Of a stretch of 64,000 nucleotides of DNA, positions 38,626 through 48,200 are shown in pieces (position 1 is the first letter of the stretch; each line of letters opens with the position of its first letter). The stretch is from Maribacter algicola (lineage in GTDB: Bacteria; Bacteroidota; Bacteroidia; Flavobacteriales; Flavobacteriaceae), in assembly GCF_003933245.1 (NCBI RefSeq), contig NZ_QUSX01000001.1, positions 992,001 through 1,056,000 on the forward strand. Reading direction: 5' to 3'. The position numbers and the translations under genes are program-made. Below the pieces are notes generated by a model. The model was not told the DNA's origin, made no database searches, and worked only from the letters and a program-made list of their open reading frames with translations.

Positions 38626-39774
38626 ATGGCCAAATTGGATTACGATTACATCATTATTGGTGCGGGAGCTTCGGGACTGCTCTTGGCCGATGCCTTGGGA
38701 AAAGATTCTTTCTTCTCCCAAAAATCGATCCTCCTTTTGGATAAGGATGCCAAGAAAAACAACGACCGTACCTGGTGCTTCTGGGAAAAAGGCAAAGGCG
38801 AGTTCGATACTATTTTATACAAAGTATGGAACCAAATCCTCTTTAAGGGACAGGAATTTTCCAAAAGCTATACTATTGAGCCTTATGCCTATAAAATGGT
38901 AAGGGGAATCGATTTCTATGAACATTATTTGGAGAGACTTAAGGGATATCCCAATATCCGTTTTGAACAAGATGCGGTTACGGAAGTAAAGGATTCCGAG
39001 GAATGTGTGTCGGTCCATACCCAAGAAAACGAGTATCGTTGTCAAAAGGTTTTTGATAGTCGGTTTAATTATGAAATGATTGAAGCCGAAGGAAGCTATC
39101 CTGTACTTCAACAGCATTTTGTGGGATGGATCGTTAAAACCCCAAAGCCGGTATTTGAAGTGGACCAAACGACGTACATGGATTTCTCCGTTCCACAAAA
39201 AGGAAATACGCGGTTTATGTACGTGCTACCTTTTAAAGAGGATGAGGCATTGGTAGAATATACCCTGTTCTCCAAGGAGTTACTTCCCAAAACCGACTAT
39301 GAGGAGGCTATCCATGACTACCTTCAAAATAAGTTGCATTGCGATACCTATGAAATACTGGAGCGAGAACAGGGAAGCATTCCTATGACCTGTTATGATT
39401 TTGGCCAACGCAACTCGGAGCGAATTATCCATATTGGAACTGCAGGAGGCTGGGCAAAACCTAGTACCGGATATACTTTTATGGGCTCTTCCAAGAAAAT
39501 CCCGTTGCTAATTTCCAATTTGAAGTCGGACAACAATATGCACGACCTAGGGCAAAAAAAACGTTTTTGGTTCTACGATCTACTGCTACTTGACGTGCTT
39601 TATAATAACAATGAAAAAGGACATCAAATCTTCACAAGCCTGTTCAAAAAAAGAAAGCCACAGTTGATTTTCAAGTTTCTGGACGAAGAGACCAGTTTTA
39701 GGGAGGAACTTCAATTCATTTCCGGCTGTCCCAATCTACCTTTTATAAAGGCGATCTTCAAAAGACTTTTTTAA
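38626..39774 (+). CDS. crtY: Lycopene beta-cyclase
   Basis: A 382-residue FAD/NAD(P)-binding-fold protein from the ATG at 38626. It has the dinucleotide motif DYIIIGAGASGLLLA at the start, NDRTWCFWEKG (a lycopene cyclase hallmark) and GTAGGWAKPSTGYTF towards the C-terminus. It closes both ends of lycopene to beta-rings, leading to beta-carotene or zeaxanthin, the yellow pigments of flavobacteria. An open frame reaches back to 38503 inside the receptor gene, but the family start and the -7 element favour 38626. It converges with a prenyl synthase gene with a 4-bp overlap of ends. Confidence 0.92.
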   Translation: MAKLDYDYIIIGAGASGLLLADALGKDSFFSQKSILLLDKDAKKNNDRTWCFWEKGKGEFDTILYKVWNQILFKGQEFSKSYTIEPYAYKMVRGIDFYEHYLERLKGYPNIRFEQDAVTEVKDSEECVSVHTQENEYRCQKVFDSRFNYEMIEAEGSYPVLQQHFVGWIVKTPKPVFEVDQTTYMDFSVPQKGNTRFMYVLPFKEDEALVEYTLFSKELLPKTDYEEAIHDYLQNKLHCDTYEILEREQGSIPMTCYDFGQRNSERIIHIGTAGGWAKPSTGYTFMGSSKKIPLLISNLKSDNNMHDLGQKKRFWFYDLLLLDVLYNNNEKGHQIFTSLFKKRKPQLIFKFLDEETSFREELQFISGCPNLPFIKAIFKRLF

Positions 39775-40745
39775 ACGGTCCTACGCATCAGATTTTCACC
39801 GAACTGCCTAAGAATTTCCTTTTTGGAATTGGTAATATCCAAATCGTTTAAAATCAAGAACGCCTTTTGGGTAAAGGATTCAATGTCGATTCGAGTCGCT
39901 TCCGCAGCCCCACTTTCCCTAAAAATGGCCTGTACAGCCTCAATTTTTCCCGCTGGGTCCCCGGGTTGAATTGAATACAGGTCCAAAAGTTCCTTTTTAA
40001 AGCTTGCAGAACCGGACTCCACCGCCTTTATAAAAAGTATCGTTTTCTTATTTTCAATAATATCCCCCCCTACCTGTTTTCCAAAAGTCTCGGGGTCCCC
40101 AAATACGTCCAAATAATCGTCCTGAAGCTGAAAGGCGATGCCCAGGTTCAACCCAAAATTGTAAATATGTTCCTGGTTCTGTGGGCTGGTATTCGCCACA
40201 ATACCGCCCATTTTCATGGCAGCGGCGACCAAAACGGCCGTTTTGTATTCTATCATTTTTAAATACTCCCGTAGCGTTACGTCTTCCCTGGACTCAAAAT
40301 CAACATCGTACTGCTGCCCCTCACAAACCTGCAATGCCGTTGTACTGAACAATTTTGCCAAATCCCTAAAGGTGGCCGCGTCATAATTTTCAAAAAGCTG
40401 ATATGCGCAGATCAGCATGGCATCTCCAGATAGTATACCTGTATTAGTATCCCATTTCTCGTGAACGGTCGCTTGGCCTCTACGTACTGGTGCCGCATCC
40501 ATAATATCATCATGTACCAACGAAAAGTTATGGAATACCTCAATGGCCAATGCAGCGTCCAAGGCATTTTTATAAGACCCGTCAAAAATTTCCGCCGATA
40601 ACAGTGCCAAAACGGGCCGCAACCGTTTACCACCCAATTTTAGGATGTAGTTTATAGGTTCATAAAGATTTACCGGCTCCTTCAAAACAAACTTGGACTC
40701 CATGTAGGAGATGAATTCCGACCTATAAAAATCAATGGGTTGCAT
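39771..40745 (-). CDS. Polyprenyl diphosphate synthase (GGPP/FPP type)
   Basis: About 324 residues from the ATG at 40745 (MQPIDFYRSEF). The two Asp-rich motifs that bind Mg-diphosphate are present: LVHDDIMD with following RRG, and FQLQDDYLDVFGD. GGKRLRP (allylic or IPP-binding) is near the start. It joins IPP to allylic diphosphates and probably feeds carotenoids and quinones. The frame opens nine codons earlier (40772), but TATTTTTG at 40765-40758 would lie inside that extension, so 40745 is preferred. Confidence 0.9.
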   Translation of the reverse strand: MQPIDFYRSEFISYMESKFVLKEPVNLYEPINYILKLGGKRLRPVLALLSAEIFDGSYKNALDAALAIEVFHNFSLVHDDIMDAAPVRRGQATVHEKWDTNTGILSGDAMLICAYQLFENYDAATFRDLAKLFSTTALQVCEGQQYDVDFESREDVTLREYLKMIEYKTAVLVAAAMKMGGIVANTSPQNQEHIYNFGLNLGIAFQLQDDYLDVFGDPETFGKQVGGDIIENKKTILFIKAVESGSASFKKELLDLYSIQPGDPAGKIEAVQAIFRESGAAEATRIDIESFTQKAFLILNDLDITNSKKEILRQFGENLMRRTV

Positions 40746-40757
40746 GCAATTTTTTTT

Positions 40758-40765
40758 CAAAAATA
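40758..40765 (-). promoter_or_regulatory. -7 element of the prenyl synthase gene; decides its start
   Basis: TATTTTTG on the minus strand with TTTG (40792-40789) 23 bp upstream. The ATG at 40745 lies 12 nt after it. Confidence 0.55.
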
Positions 40766-40884
40766 CATCCATTGTTACAAAAAGCGAACAAATCCGTCAG
40801 ATGTTAAAAGAAAAAGTTCAAAAAAAACGCAATACTTTCTAAATCCATCGTCTCTACTAGTGAGGACCTAAAGAAAAACCATCA

Positions 40885-41415
40885 GTGGTTTCAAAAAAAC
40901 AACAGAATAACAACCTGACCGAGTTCTTTGAGGAAGAATACAGTTCGCTGAAAGGCTATGTACGCTCAAAAATAAGGCATACGGCAGAAAGTGATGCGGA
41001 GGATATCATTCAGGATGTCGCGTTGCGGATTTTCTCCAGGCCCTTGGATGCCTTGCCCATTCAAAATATTGGTGGCTTTGTTTACAATGCTATCAGGAAT
41101 AGGATTATTGACATCATGCGCACAAAAAGGGAAAGGATAGATGACGAGGATACCTTGGAAATGCTATGGACGGAATTCGCGAGTCTGTTCCAGGATGATT
41201 TTCAGGAGCCGTATCCCGAGGAATTACGGGAGAAACTTAAAAATGCCATTGCAGCACTTAAGCCTGTGTACAGGGACATTATCATCGCTGTGGATTTTGA
41301 AGGATATACCTACAAGGAAATCGCGAACCGAACAGGTATATCCCCAGGAACATTGATGTCCAGAAGACATAGGGCCCTGTCCATTTTATTAAAAAAATTA
41401 AAAACTGAAAAATAA
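40885..41415 (+). CDS. ECF sigma factor
   Basis: The protein has 176 residues: region 2 (SDAEDIIQDVALRIFSRPLD, the -10 element helix) and region 4 (YRDIIIAVDFEGYTYKEIANRTGISPGTLMSRRHRAL split over residues about 130-165, with the helix-turn-helix). The start is GTG at 40885. It precedes two small genes with 11 bp and then an overlap, a unit often seen in flavobacteria, where the small membrane protein probably acts as an accessory or anti-sigma factor. The signal is unknown. Confidence 0.88.
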   Translation: MVSKKQQNNNLTEFFEEEYSSLKGYVRSKIRHTAESDAEDIIQDVALRIFSRPLDALPIQNIGGFVYNAIRNRIIDIMRTKRERIDDEDTLEMLWTEFASLFQDDFQEPYPEELREKLKNAIAALKPVYRDIIIAVDFEGYTYKEIANRTGISPGTLMSRRHRALSILLKKLKTEK

Positions 41416-41426
41416 AAACATGAACT

Positions 41427-41861
41427 ATGGAAACGAAAACTAACATTGAAAGACAGGTGGAAAACACCGTTAAGAAATCCGTACAAAAAGGAGTGAAAAT
41501 CTTCTTTTTTGTACTGCTGGGTATTGGAATTGCATTTTTGCTTGGCTATGTCGTAATGTACTTGTGGAACTGGCTGATGCCATATTTATTTGGAATACCA
41601 ACCGTAGGCTACTGGCAAGCCGTGGGCATATTGTTATTATCCAAGATTATATTCGGATTTGGAGGTGGTGGAGGTAGCCATAATAAAAGCAAAAAATCCG
41701 GAAAAAAAGAATTCTTCAAAAACCGATGCAAAACCATGCGAAGGGATTTTTCTGAGTGGGAGCATTACGACGCCTTCTGGAAGGAAGAGGGAGAACAGTC
41801 CTATAGGAGCTATGTAAAACGTAAAAAAGAGGGACAGGATGAAGACAGAAAACAAAACTAA
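41427..41861 (+). CDS. Small membrane protein downstream of the sigma factor
   Basis: A 144-residue protein with two membrane segments (IFFFVLLGIGIAFLLGYVVMYLW and AVGILLLSKIIFGF). A glycine run (FGGGGGSH) and a highly charged C-terminal tail (KTMRRDFSEWEHYDAFW; KEEGEQSYRSYVKRKK) follow. No named family; recurring next to ECF sigma factors in Bacteroidota, it may tune the sigma factor. Ends overlap a further small frame. Confidence 0.7.
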   Translation: METKTNIERQVENTVKKSVQKGVKIFFFVLLGIGIAFLLGYVVMYLWNWLMPYLFGIPTVGYWQAVGILLLSKIIFGFGGGGGSHNKSKKSGKKEFFKNRCKTMRRDFSEWEHYDAFWKEEGEQSYRSYVKRKKEGQDEDRKQN

Positions 41862-41973
41862 AAAGAAGTATCATTTTTTGAACAAGGCCTTCTTCTGGAA
41901 CCTTGGCACAGCTAACAGTAGAACGGTTGAAGATGAAAAAAACAATGAAGGACCTATCCTTGCCACAGACTAG
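41839..41973 (+). CDS. Possible small protein, 44 aa
   Basis: An ATG at 41839 opens 44 codons (MKTENKTKKKYHFLNKAFFW; then EDEKNNEGPILATD), overlapping the end of the preceding gene by 23 bp in another frame. It is basic then acidic, without a membrane segment. The short overlap and the position fit a third gene of the sigma unit, but the evidence is only positional. Confidence 0.3.
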   Translation: MKTENKTKKKYHFLNKAFFWNLGTANSRTVEDEKNNEGPILATD

Positions 41974-42013
41974 AACCCATTTTTTAAGGTTTGTTAATAA
42001 ATTGTAAAACTTT

Positions 42014-42053
42014 GGAAACTTTTTTTGTTTTTAAAGTTTCCAATTTATCTTTG
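42014..42053 (+). promoter_or_regulatory. Promoter and TetR operator of the efflux operon
   Basis: Perfect 9-bp arms GGAAACTTT (42014-42022) and AAAGTTTCC (42033-42041) flank a -33 TTTG (42024-42027). The -7 TATCTTTG (42046-42053) is 18 bp from it. A repressor bound here would block the promoter directly, so autoregulation by the TetR protein is likely. Confidence 0.75.
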
Positions 42054-42060
42054 CCGCACT

Positions 42061-42666
42061 ATGAAAGATAAAATCAGGGAGAAGGCAACGGACATGTTTC
42101 TTAACTATGGGTTTAAAAGTGTTACCATGGATGACATTGCGAATACCATGGGAATATCAAAAAAGACCATCTATTCTGAGTACAGCAACAAAACGGCCTT
42201 AGTGGAGGATTGTGTTATGGGCAAGTTTTGCGTCATGAGCGAGGGCATCAACGACATTACAGAGCTGGAAAAAAATCCAATAGAAGAACTCTTTGAAATA
42301 AAAAAATATATCCTAAGTCACTTAAAAGACGAAAAAACCTCTCCTCAGTACCAATTAATGAAATACTATCCCAAGATATATAGCAAACTAAAAGGTATGC
42401 AATTTGAGATGATGCAGGACTGCGTCACCTCCAATATTCAAAGGGGAATGGAACTGGGCCTGTATAGACCTAATTTGGATGTAGAATTCATATCCCGCAT
42501 CTACTTTGCCGGAATGAACAGTATCAAGGACCAAAATATGTTTCCATTGGACCGTTTTTCCCCCATCTTTTTAATGGAAACCTATTTGGAATATCACCTA
42601 AGGGGCATTGTATCTCCCGAAGGCCGTCAAAAGTTAAACGAAATCATCAATTCAAATCAACAATAA
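42061..42666 (+). CDS. TetR-family repressor of an RND efflux operon
   Basis: A 201-residue regulator from the ATG at 42061 (MKDKIREKATDMFLNYGFKS); a longer open frame starts at 42025 but covers the promoter. The helix-turn-helix is TMDDIANTMGISKKTIYSEY, and the C-terminal helices form the ligand-binding domain. The next gene starts directly at the following base. The inverted repeat at 42014-42041 is its likely operator. It would sense an efflux substrate and derepress the tolC/hlyD/acrB genes behind it. Confidence 0.9.
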   Translation: MKDKIREKATDMFLNYGFKSVTMDDIANTMGISKKTIYSEYSNKTALVEDCVMGKFCVMSEGINDITELEKNPIEELFEIKKYILSHLKDEKTSPQYQLMKYYPKIYSKLKGMQFEMMQDCVTSNIQRGMELGLYRPNLDVEFISRIYFAGMNSIKDQNMFPLDRFSPIFLMETYLEYHLRGIVSPEGRQKLNEIINSNQQ

Positions 42667-44007
42667 ATGCGCAATCAACTAATCACTTTATGTATGCTCA
42701 TGGCAGTTCTATTTGGCCATGCGCAGGAAGAAACCTATAGCTTTACATTAGACGAGGCCATTGCCTTCGCACTGGAAAATAATTATAGCGCTATCAATGC
42801 CGACAGGGATCTCATCGACGCCCAAAAACAGAAATGGGAGACCATAGCTGAAGGATTGCCGCAGATTTCCGGTGCCGTTAGCTACCAAAACCAATTGATA
42901 CAACAAGTGGTGCAGCTGCCGGGCGAAATCGCTGGCGGTGAACCAGGAACCTTTGTTGAGGTGGTCTTTGGGCAGCCACAACAGGTGAATGCCTCTGCCA
43001 CCTTACGCCAGAAAATTTTTGATGGTTCCTATATTGTGGGCGTTCAAGCGACCAAGGCCTTTTTACGGTACAGTGCCAATAACAATGAAAAAACGGCCCA
43101 AGAGGTGCGCAAAGCGGTGGTAGAATCCTATGGAAACGTTCTTCTTGCCAAGGAGAGCGTCGCAATTCTAAAGCGTAACAAGGAAACCTTGGACAAAAAC
43201 CTCTACGAGACCACCAAACTTTTTGAAAACGGACTTGGTGACGAGGAAAGCGTGGACCAGCTGAAAATTACGCTTTCATCCATAGAAAACCAATTAAAGA
43301 ACGCCATACGCTTGGAGGATATAACCCTGCAAATGCTGAACGTGGTCATGGGGCTAGACCTTGATGCCCCCACCCAACTAAAGGATGATTTGGAAAACCT
43401 TACCCAAGAACAGATTGACCTGGAAATCATGGAAACTAATCTAAGCCTTGAAAACAATGTGGATTATAAAATCGCCCTTAACCTCAACGAACAGCGGTAT
43501 TTTGAATGGAAATTGGCTAGAAGCCGGGCCCTGCCCACCCTAAATGGTTTTGTAAGCTACGGTGCGCTTTCCTTTGGGGATCAATTTACTTTTTTTGACA
43601 GCGGCCAGGACTATTTCGAGTTTTCCTCTTTTGGACTAGACCTCAGCATTCCCATTTTTAGCTCCTTAAAACGAAGTGCAAGTACCCAGCGAGCCAAAAT
43701 CGCCATGGAGAAGGCCAAGACACAGTTAACGGAAGCTGAACAACAGATACGCCTACAATTGGAGAATGCCAAAAGCAACTATGTATTGGCCATTGAACAA
43801 TACCAGACCTCCAAGGAAAACCTGGCACTTGCCGAGCGTATAGAGAACAAGAACCAAATCAAATATACAGAAGGTCTTGCCAGTAGTTTTGAATTGAGGC
43901 AGGCGCAGACGCAATTGTATACGGCCCAACAGGAATACCTACAATTCATGGTGGACGTCATCAATAAGAAAACGGAACTGGAAATCATTCTAAACAAACA
44001 ATCTTAA
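42667..44007 (+). CDS. TolC-family outer-membrane efflux protein
   Basis: A 446-residue protein with signal peptide (QLITLCMLMAVLFGHA) and the OEP repeats: FTLDEAIAFALENNYSAINADRD at the start and a mirrored second half (ALNLNEQRYFEWKLARSRALP; LEIILNKQ at the end) with long coiled coils. It forms the trimeric channel of a tripartite RND pump. It starts immediately after the tetR stop. Confidence 0.93.
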   Translation: MRNQLITLCMLMAVLFGHAQEETYSFTLDEAIAFALENNYSAINADRDLIDAQKQKWETIAEGLPQISGAVSYQNQLIQQVVQLPGEIAGGEPGTFVEVVFGQPQQVNASATLRQKIFDGSYIVGVQATKAFLRYSANNNEKTAQEVRKAVVESYGNVLLAKESVAILKRNKETLDKNLYETTKLFENGLGDEESVDQLKITLSSIENQLKNAIRLEDITLQMLNVVMGLDLDAPTQLKDDLENLTQEQIDLEIMETNLSLENNVDYKIALNLNEQRYFEWKLARSRALPTLNGFVSYGALSFGDQFTFFDSGQDYFEFSSFGLDLSIPIFSSLKRSASTQRAKIAMEKAKTQLTEAEQQIRLQLENAKSNYVLAIEQYQTSKENLALAERIENKNQIKYTEGLASSFELRQAQTQLYTAQQEYLQFMVDVINKKTELEIILNKQS

Positions 44008-44033
44008 ACAATCAATCAATTAAATATAGTATT

Positions 44034-45197
44034 ATGAAGAAACTACTTTTTCTGGCCATTTCAATAGGACTCATATCCTGCGGGGGCGAAAACCAATCCG
44101 TATCGGGTGTTATAGAAAAGGGTGATTTGGAAGCGATACGAGCCAAAAAGAACGAGCTGGTAACCCAACAAAAAGAACTGGAAAGCCAATTGGCACAGTT
44201 GGATTCCGCCATATTGAAATTTGGAACGGAAGAAAAACTACCATTGGTCAATACGATCGAAGTAAATCCCCAGATATTCAATCACTACTTGGAGCTTCAG
44301 GGCGATGTAAGTACCAAACAGAACGTGCTTATCTATCCAGAAATGGCGGGTACCTTGCAAAAGGTATACGTGAAGGAAGGACAGCGCGTAACCAAGGGGC
44401 AGTTATTGGCGACCATAGACGATGGCGGTATGGGAAGCCAGCTTTCCCAATTGAAAACGCAGGCAGAACTGGCCAAAACCACCTTTGAAAGAAGGAAAAG
44501 GCTGTGGGACCAACAGATAGGGTCCGAAATCGAATACCTATCGGCGAAGGCTGAATTCGAGGCGAGGCAAGATGCCGTTAAACAAGCGGAAAGCCAATTG
44601 GGGAAATCGTCCATTAGGGCCCCTTTTTCAGGTATCATTGACGATGTTATCAAAGATCAGGGAACCGTGGTTGCACCCGGTCCGGGTTCCGAAGTATTCC
44701 GCATCGTAAACCTTTCCGATATGTTCATAGAGGTCGATGTACCCGAAACGTATCTGGGGGCTATCACAAAAGGCAAGGAGGCCTTGGTGTATTTCCCGGT
44801 TTTGGGTGACAGCATCCAAACGGAAATCAGGGAAACCGGAAACTTTATCAATCCCGCCAATAGGTCGTTCAGCGTTGAAATACCGGTTCCCAACAAGGAC
44901 GGAAAAATAAAACCAAACCTCACCGCCAAGGTGAACCTTAACGATTACACCAGCGAGAATGCCATCTTAATACCTTCAAGTATAATTTCCGAAAACGCGG
45001 AAGGTGATCAATATGTTTTTGTTGCCGGTAATCCCGATTCTGAAAATGAAGCGATTGTAAAAAGAACCATAATAACCATTGGTAAAACCCAAAAGGGACA
45101 AGCAGAGGTATTGTCCGGTCTGGAAGCTGGGGACCAAGTGATCAAGGAAGGCGCCAGAAGTGTTAAGGACGGCCAAAAAGTAAAAATTCAAAAGTAA
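44034..45197 (+). CDS. HlyD/AcrA-type membrane fusion lipoprotein
   Basis: A 387-residue periplasmic adaptor with lipobox LISC. A coiled-coil hairpin (RAKKNELVTQQKELESQLAQL) precedes the lipoyl-like half (VYVKEGQRVTKGQLLATIDD) and its mirror (APFSGIIDDVIKDQGTVVAPG). A beta-barrel and membrane-proximal part end the protein (VLSGLEAGDQVIKEGARSVKDG). It links the RND pump to the TolC channel. It lies 26 bp after tolC and 6 bp before the pump gene. Confidence 0.95.
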   Translation: MKKLLFLAISIGLISCGGENQSVSGVIEKGDLEAIRAKKNELVTQQKELESQLAQLDSAILKFGTEEKLPLVNTIEVNPQIFNHYLELQGDVSTKQNVLIYPEMAGTLQKVYVKEGQRVTKGQLLATIDDGGMGSQLSQLKTQAELAKTTFERRKRLWDQQIGSEIEYLSAKAEFEARQDAVKQAESQLGKSSIRAPFSGIIDDVIKDQGTVVAPGPGSEVFRIVNLSDMFIEVDVPETYLGAITKGKEALVYFPVLGDSIQTEIRETGNFINPANRSFSVEIPVPNKDGKIKPNLTAKVNLNDYTSENAILIPSSIISENAEGDQYVFVAGNPDSENEAIVKRTIITIGKTQKGQAEVLSGLEAGDQVIKEGARSVKDGQKVKIQK

Positions 45198-45203
45198 GTT
45201 TCC

Positions 45204-48200
45204 ATGAGCGATAAAGTAAAGAAAAACGCCGACAAGGAGTTTAAGCTATCCTCTTGGGCCATTGACAACCCATCGGTGATATATGTAATGATCGGCATAT
45301 TTTTATGGTTGGGGTTTTCGGCTTATATGTCCATGCCAAGGGAGGATTTCCCGGAGATTGTGGAAACCAAGATATACATTAGCACTCCCTATCCAGGCAA
45401 TACGGCAGAGGATATTGAACGATTGATCACAGATCCCTTGGAGGACCGACTCAAAAACGTGAGCAACGTCGTAGAAATTGTTTCCACTTCCCAAGAGGAC
45501 TATGCCATCATTACGGTAGAATTCGATGAGGAAATTACCGTGGAACAGGCCAAACAGAACGTAAAGGACGAAGTGGATTCTGAGAAAGCCAGTGAGGACT
45601 GGCCCACGTTCAACGGTGCCAAGGTAGAACCCAATGTCTTCGACCTAAACTTCTCCGAGGAAGTACCCATCATGAACATCAATTTTACCGGGGACTATCC
45701 GGTGGAGCGCTTAAAGGAATTTGCCGAATATCTTCAGGATGAAATAGAGGACCTTCCTGAAATCAAAAAGGCCGATATACGAGGGGCTCAGGAAAAAGAG
45801 GTAGAGGTAGCCGTGGATATCTACAAAATGATGGCCGCCAAAATCAGCTTCCAGGATGTATTGAATGCCATTGGGAACGGAAACATGACCATATCCGCCG
45901 GAAATTTAAAGGCCAGTGGACAACGAAGAACGATCCGGGTTTTGGGGGAGATCGAAAATCCCAGTGACCTGAACAACTTTGTGGTAAAATCAGAAAACGG
46001 TGCCGTGTATTTAAAGGACATAGCGAAGGTTACCTTTGAGGAAAAGGACAAAACTACGTATGCCCGGGAATTTGGGGATAATGTGGTGATGTTGGACGTG
46101 AAGAAACGTGCCGGTAGGAACGCCATTTCAGCCGCGGACAAGATTAGGGAAATTGTAAAACAAGAGCAGCAAGACTACTTCCCGGCAGATCTGCACATAT
46201 CCATCGCCAACGACTCTTCCACTAGAACGCTGAATCAGGTGGACGACCTGGTGAACAATATCATTTTCGGGATCATTCTAGTGGTCACCGTATTGATGTT
46301 CTTCCTTGGGTTTAGAAACGCCCTTTTCGTTGGATTCGCCATCCCAATGTCCATGTTCATGTCCTTTATGATCCTTTCATCCTTGGGATACACCCTCAAC
46401 ACCATGATCCTTTTTGGGATGATCATGGGGCTGGGTATGTTGGTGGACAATGGTATTGTGGTGGTGGAGAACGTATACCGACTCATGGACGAGGGTATGC
46501 CCAAAATAGAGGCTGCCAAAAAGGGTATTGGGGAAATTGCCTATCCTATCATCATTTCTACGGCCACCACGGTAGCGGCCTTCGTTCCGCTAGGTCTTTG
46601 GCCCGGAATCTTTGGTCAGTTCATGAAGTATTTTCCCATAACGCTTTCCGTGGTATTGGGATCATCCTTGGTAGTTGCCATTTTTATGAACTCCATGTTG
46701 GTGTCCCAATTCATGAATACCAGTGAAAAGGAACTTACCAAAAAACAGTTGATCCGTTTGAGCATCATCTTAGGTGGATTTGGAGCCCTAATATTGATTT
46801 TTGGTGGAGCCATGCGCGGATTGGGTTCAGTATTGATCCTAACCGGAATCATGTTCTGGGTCTATAAATATGTCATTAAGGGAGCGGCACAGCGTTTTCA
46901 AAAGAAGGCAATGGCCCGTTTTGAGGATTGGTACGAAAGAAGATTGGTGCATGCCTTACGGGGCAAAAACGTGTATTGGTATTTTGGCCTCACCTTTCTT
47001 TTATTGATTGCCGTGTTCATGCTCTTTGGCGTGTCTTTGGGTACGGGACGGACCAAGGTGGAATTTTTCCCGGACAACATTCCCAATGAAATCTATGTCT
47101 ACATAGAATACCCGGAAGGCACCGCAATCGAGAAAACGAACGAGATCACCAAGGAAGTCGAAAAACAGGTCTACGGACTCATGGACGACCCGGCCTACAA
47201 AAAGAACGGGGAGAACTTCATCGTAACCTCGGCGGTATCCGTAGTAGGCGAAGGAGCCGGAAACCCACTTACAGATGGTGGTTCATCCGCAGAAATGCCT
47301 CATAAGGGAAAAGTGACCGTAAACTTTGCGGAATTCAAATACCGTGACGGCGTGAATACGGAGGATATCCGCGCCAAGGTTCAGGAGGCCGTAGCGGGTA
47401 TTTATCCCGGTGTGGCCATATCCGTAGAGAAGGAGGCAAACGGTCCGCCAGCAGGCCCTCCCATCAATATTGAATTGGAGGGCAGGGATTACGATCAGTT
47501 GATAAGTACCGCAGAGGACATTCGGAATTTCTTGAACACCAAGAACATTGAAGGTATCGAGGAACTGAAAATCGACGTCAACAAGAGTAAGCCCGCCATG
47601 CGCGTGAACGTAGACCGTGAAAAGGCCGGGGAACTCGGCGTGGCCGTAGGCCAGGTAGGGAACCAATTGCGCCGATCGCTTTTTGGCGAAAAGGCCGGGG
47701 TCTATAAGGAAGACGGTGAGGATTACGATATTAATGTTCGTTTCAACGAAGATCTGAGGTATAATAAAAGTGCCCTGTTCAACCAGAACATCATTTTTAG
47801 GGATCCCGCAAGCGGACAGATCAAGGAAGTTCCCATCTCCGCCGTTGCCAAGGAAACCAATACTTCCGGCTTTAGTGCGATCAAACACCGTGATGGCAAC
47901 CGTGTGGTTACCGTGTATTCCGGGTTAAAAGCCGGGGGGAACGCCGCTGCCATCGTTGCACAGATCCAGGAGGAGATGAAGCAGTTTGAAGGTATGCCAG
48001 AAAATATAAAAGTGGATTATACCGGGGAGATCGAGGAACAGAACAAGCAGCAAATGTTCTTGATCGGTGCCTTTTTCTCTGGACTTGGACTCATTATGTT
48101 GATTTTGATATTCCAATTTGGGGGGATTTCAAAACCCTTGATTATTATGATCGCCATTTTCCTGAGTTTTATTGGAGTATTTGGCGGATTGATGATCACT

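Noticed and set aside
40746..40772. Nine extra codons at the start of the prenyl synthase
   Set aside because: A -7 box lies inside them, and the ATG at 40745 fits the usual family start.
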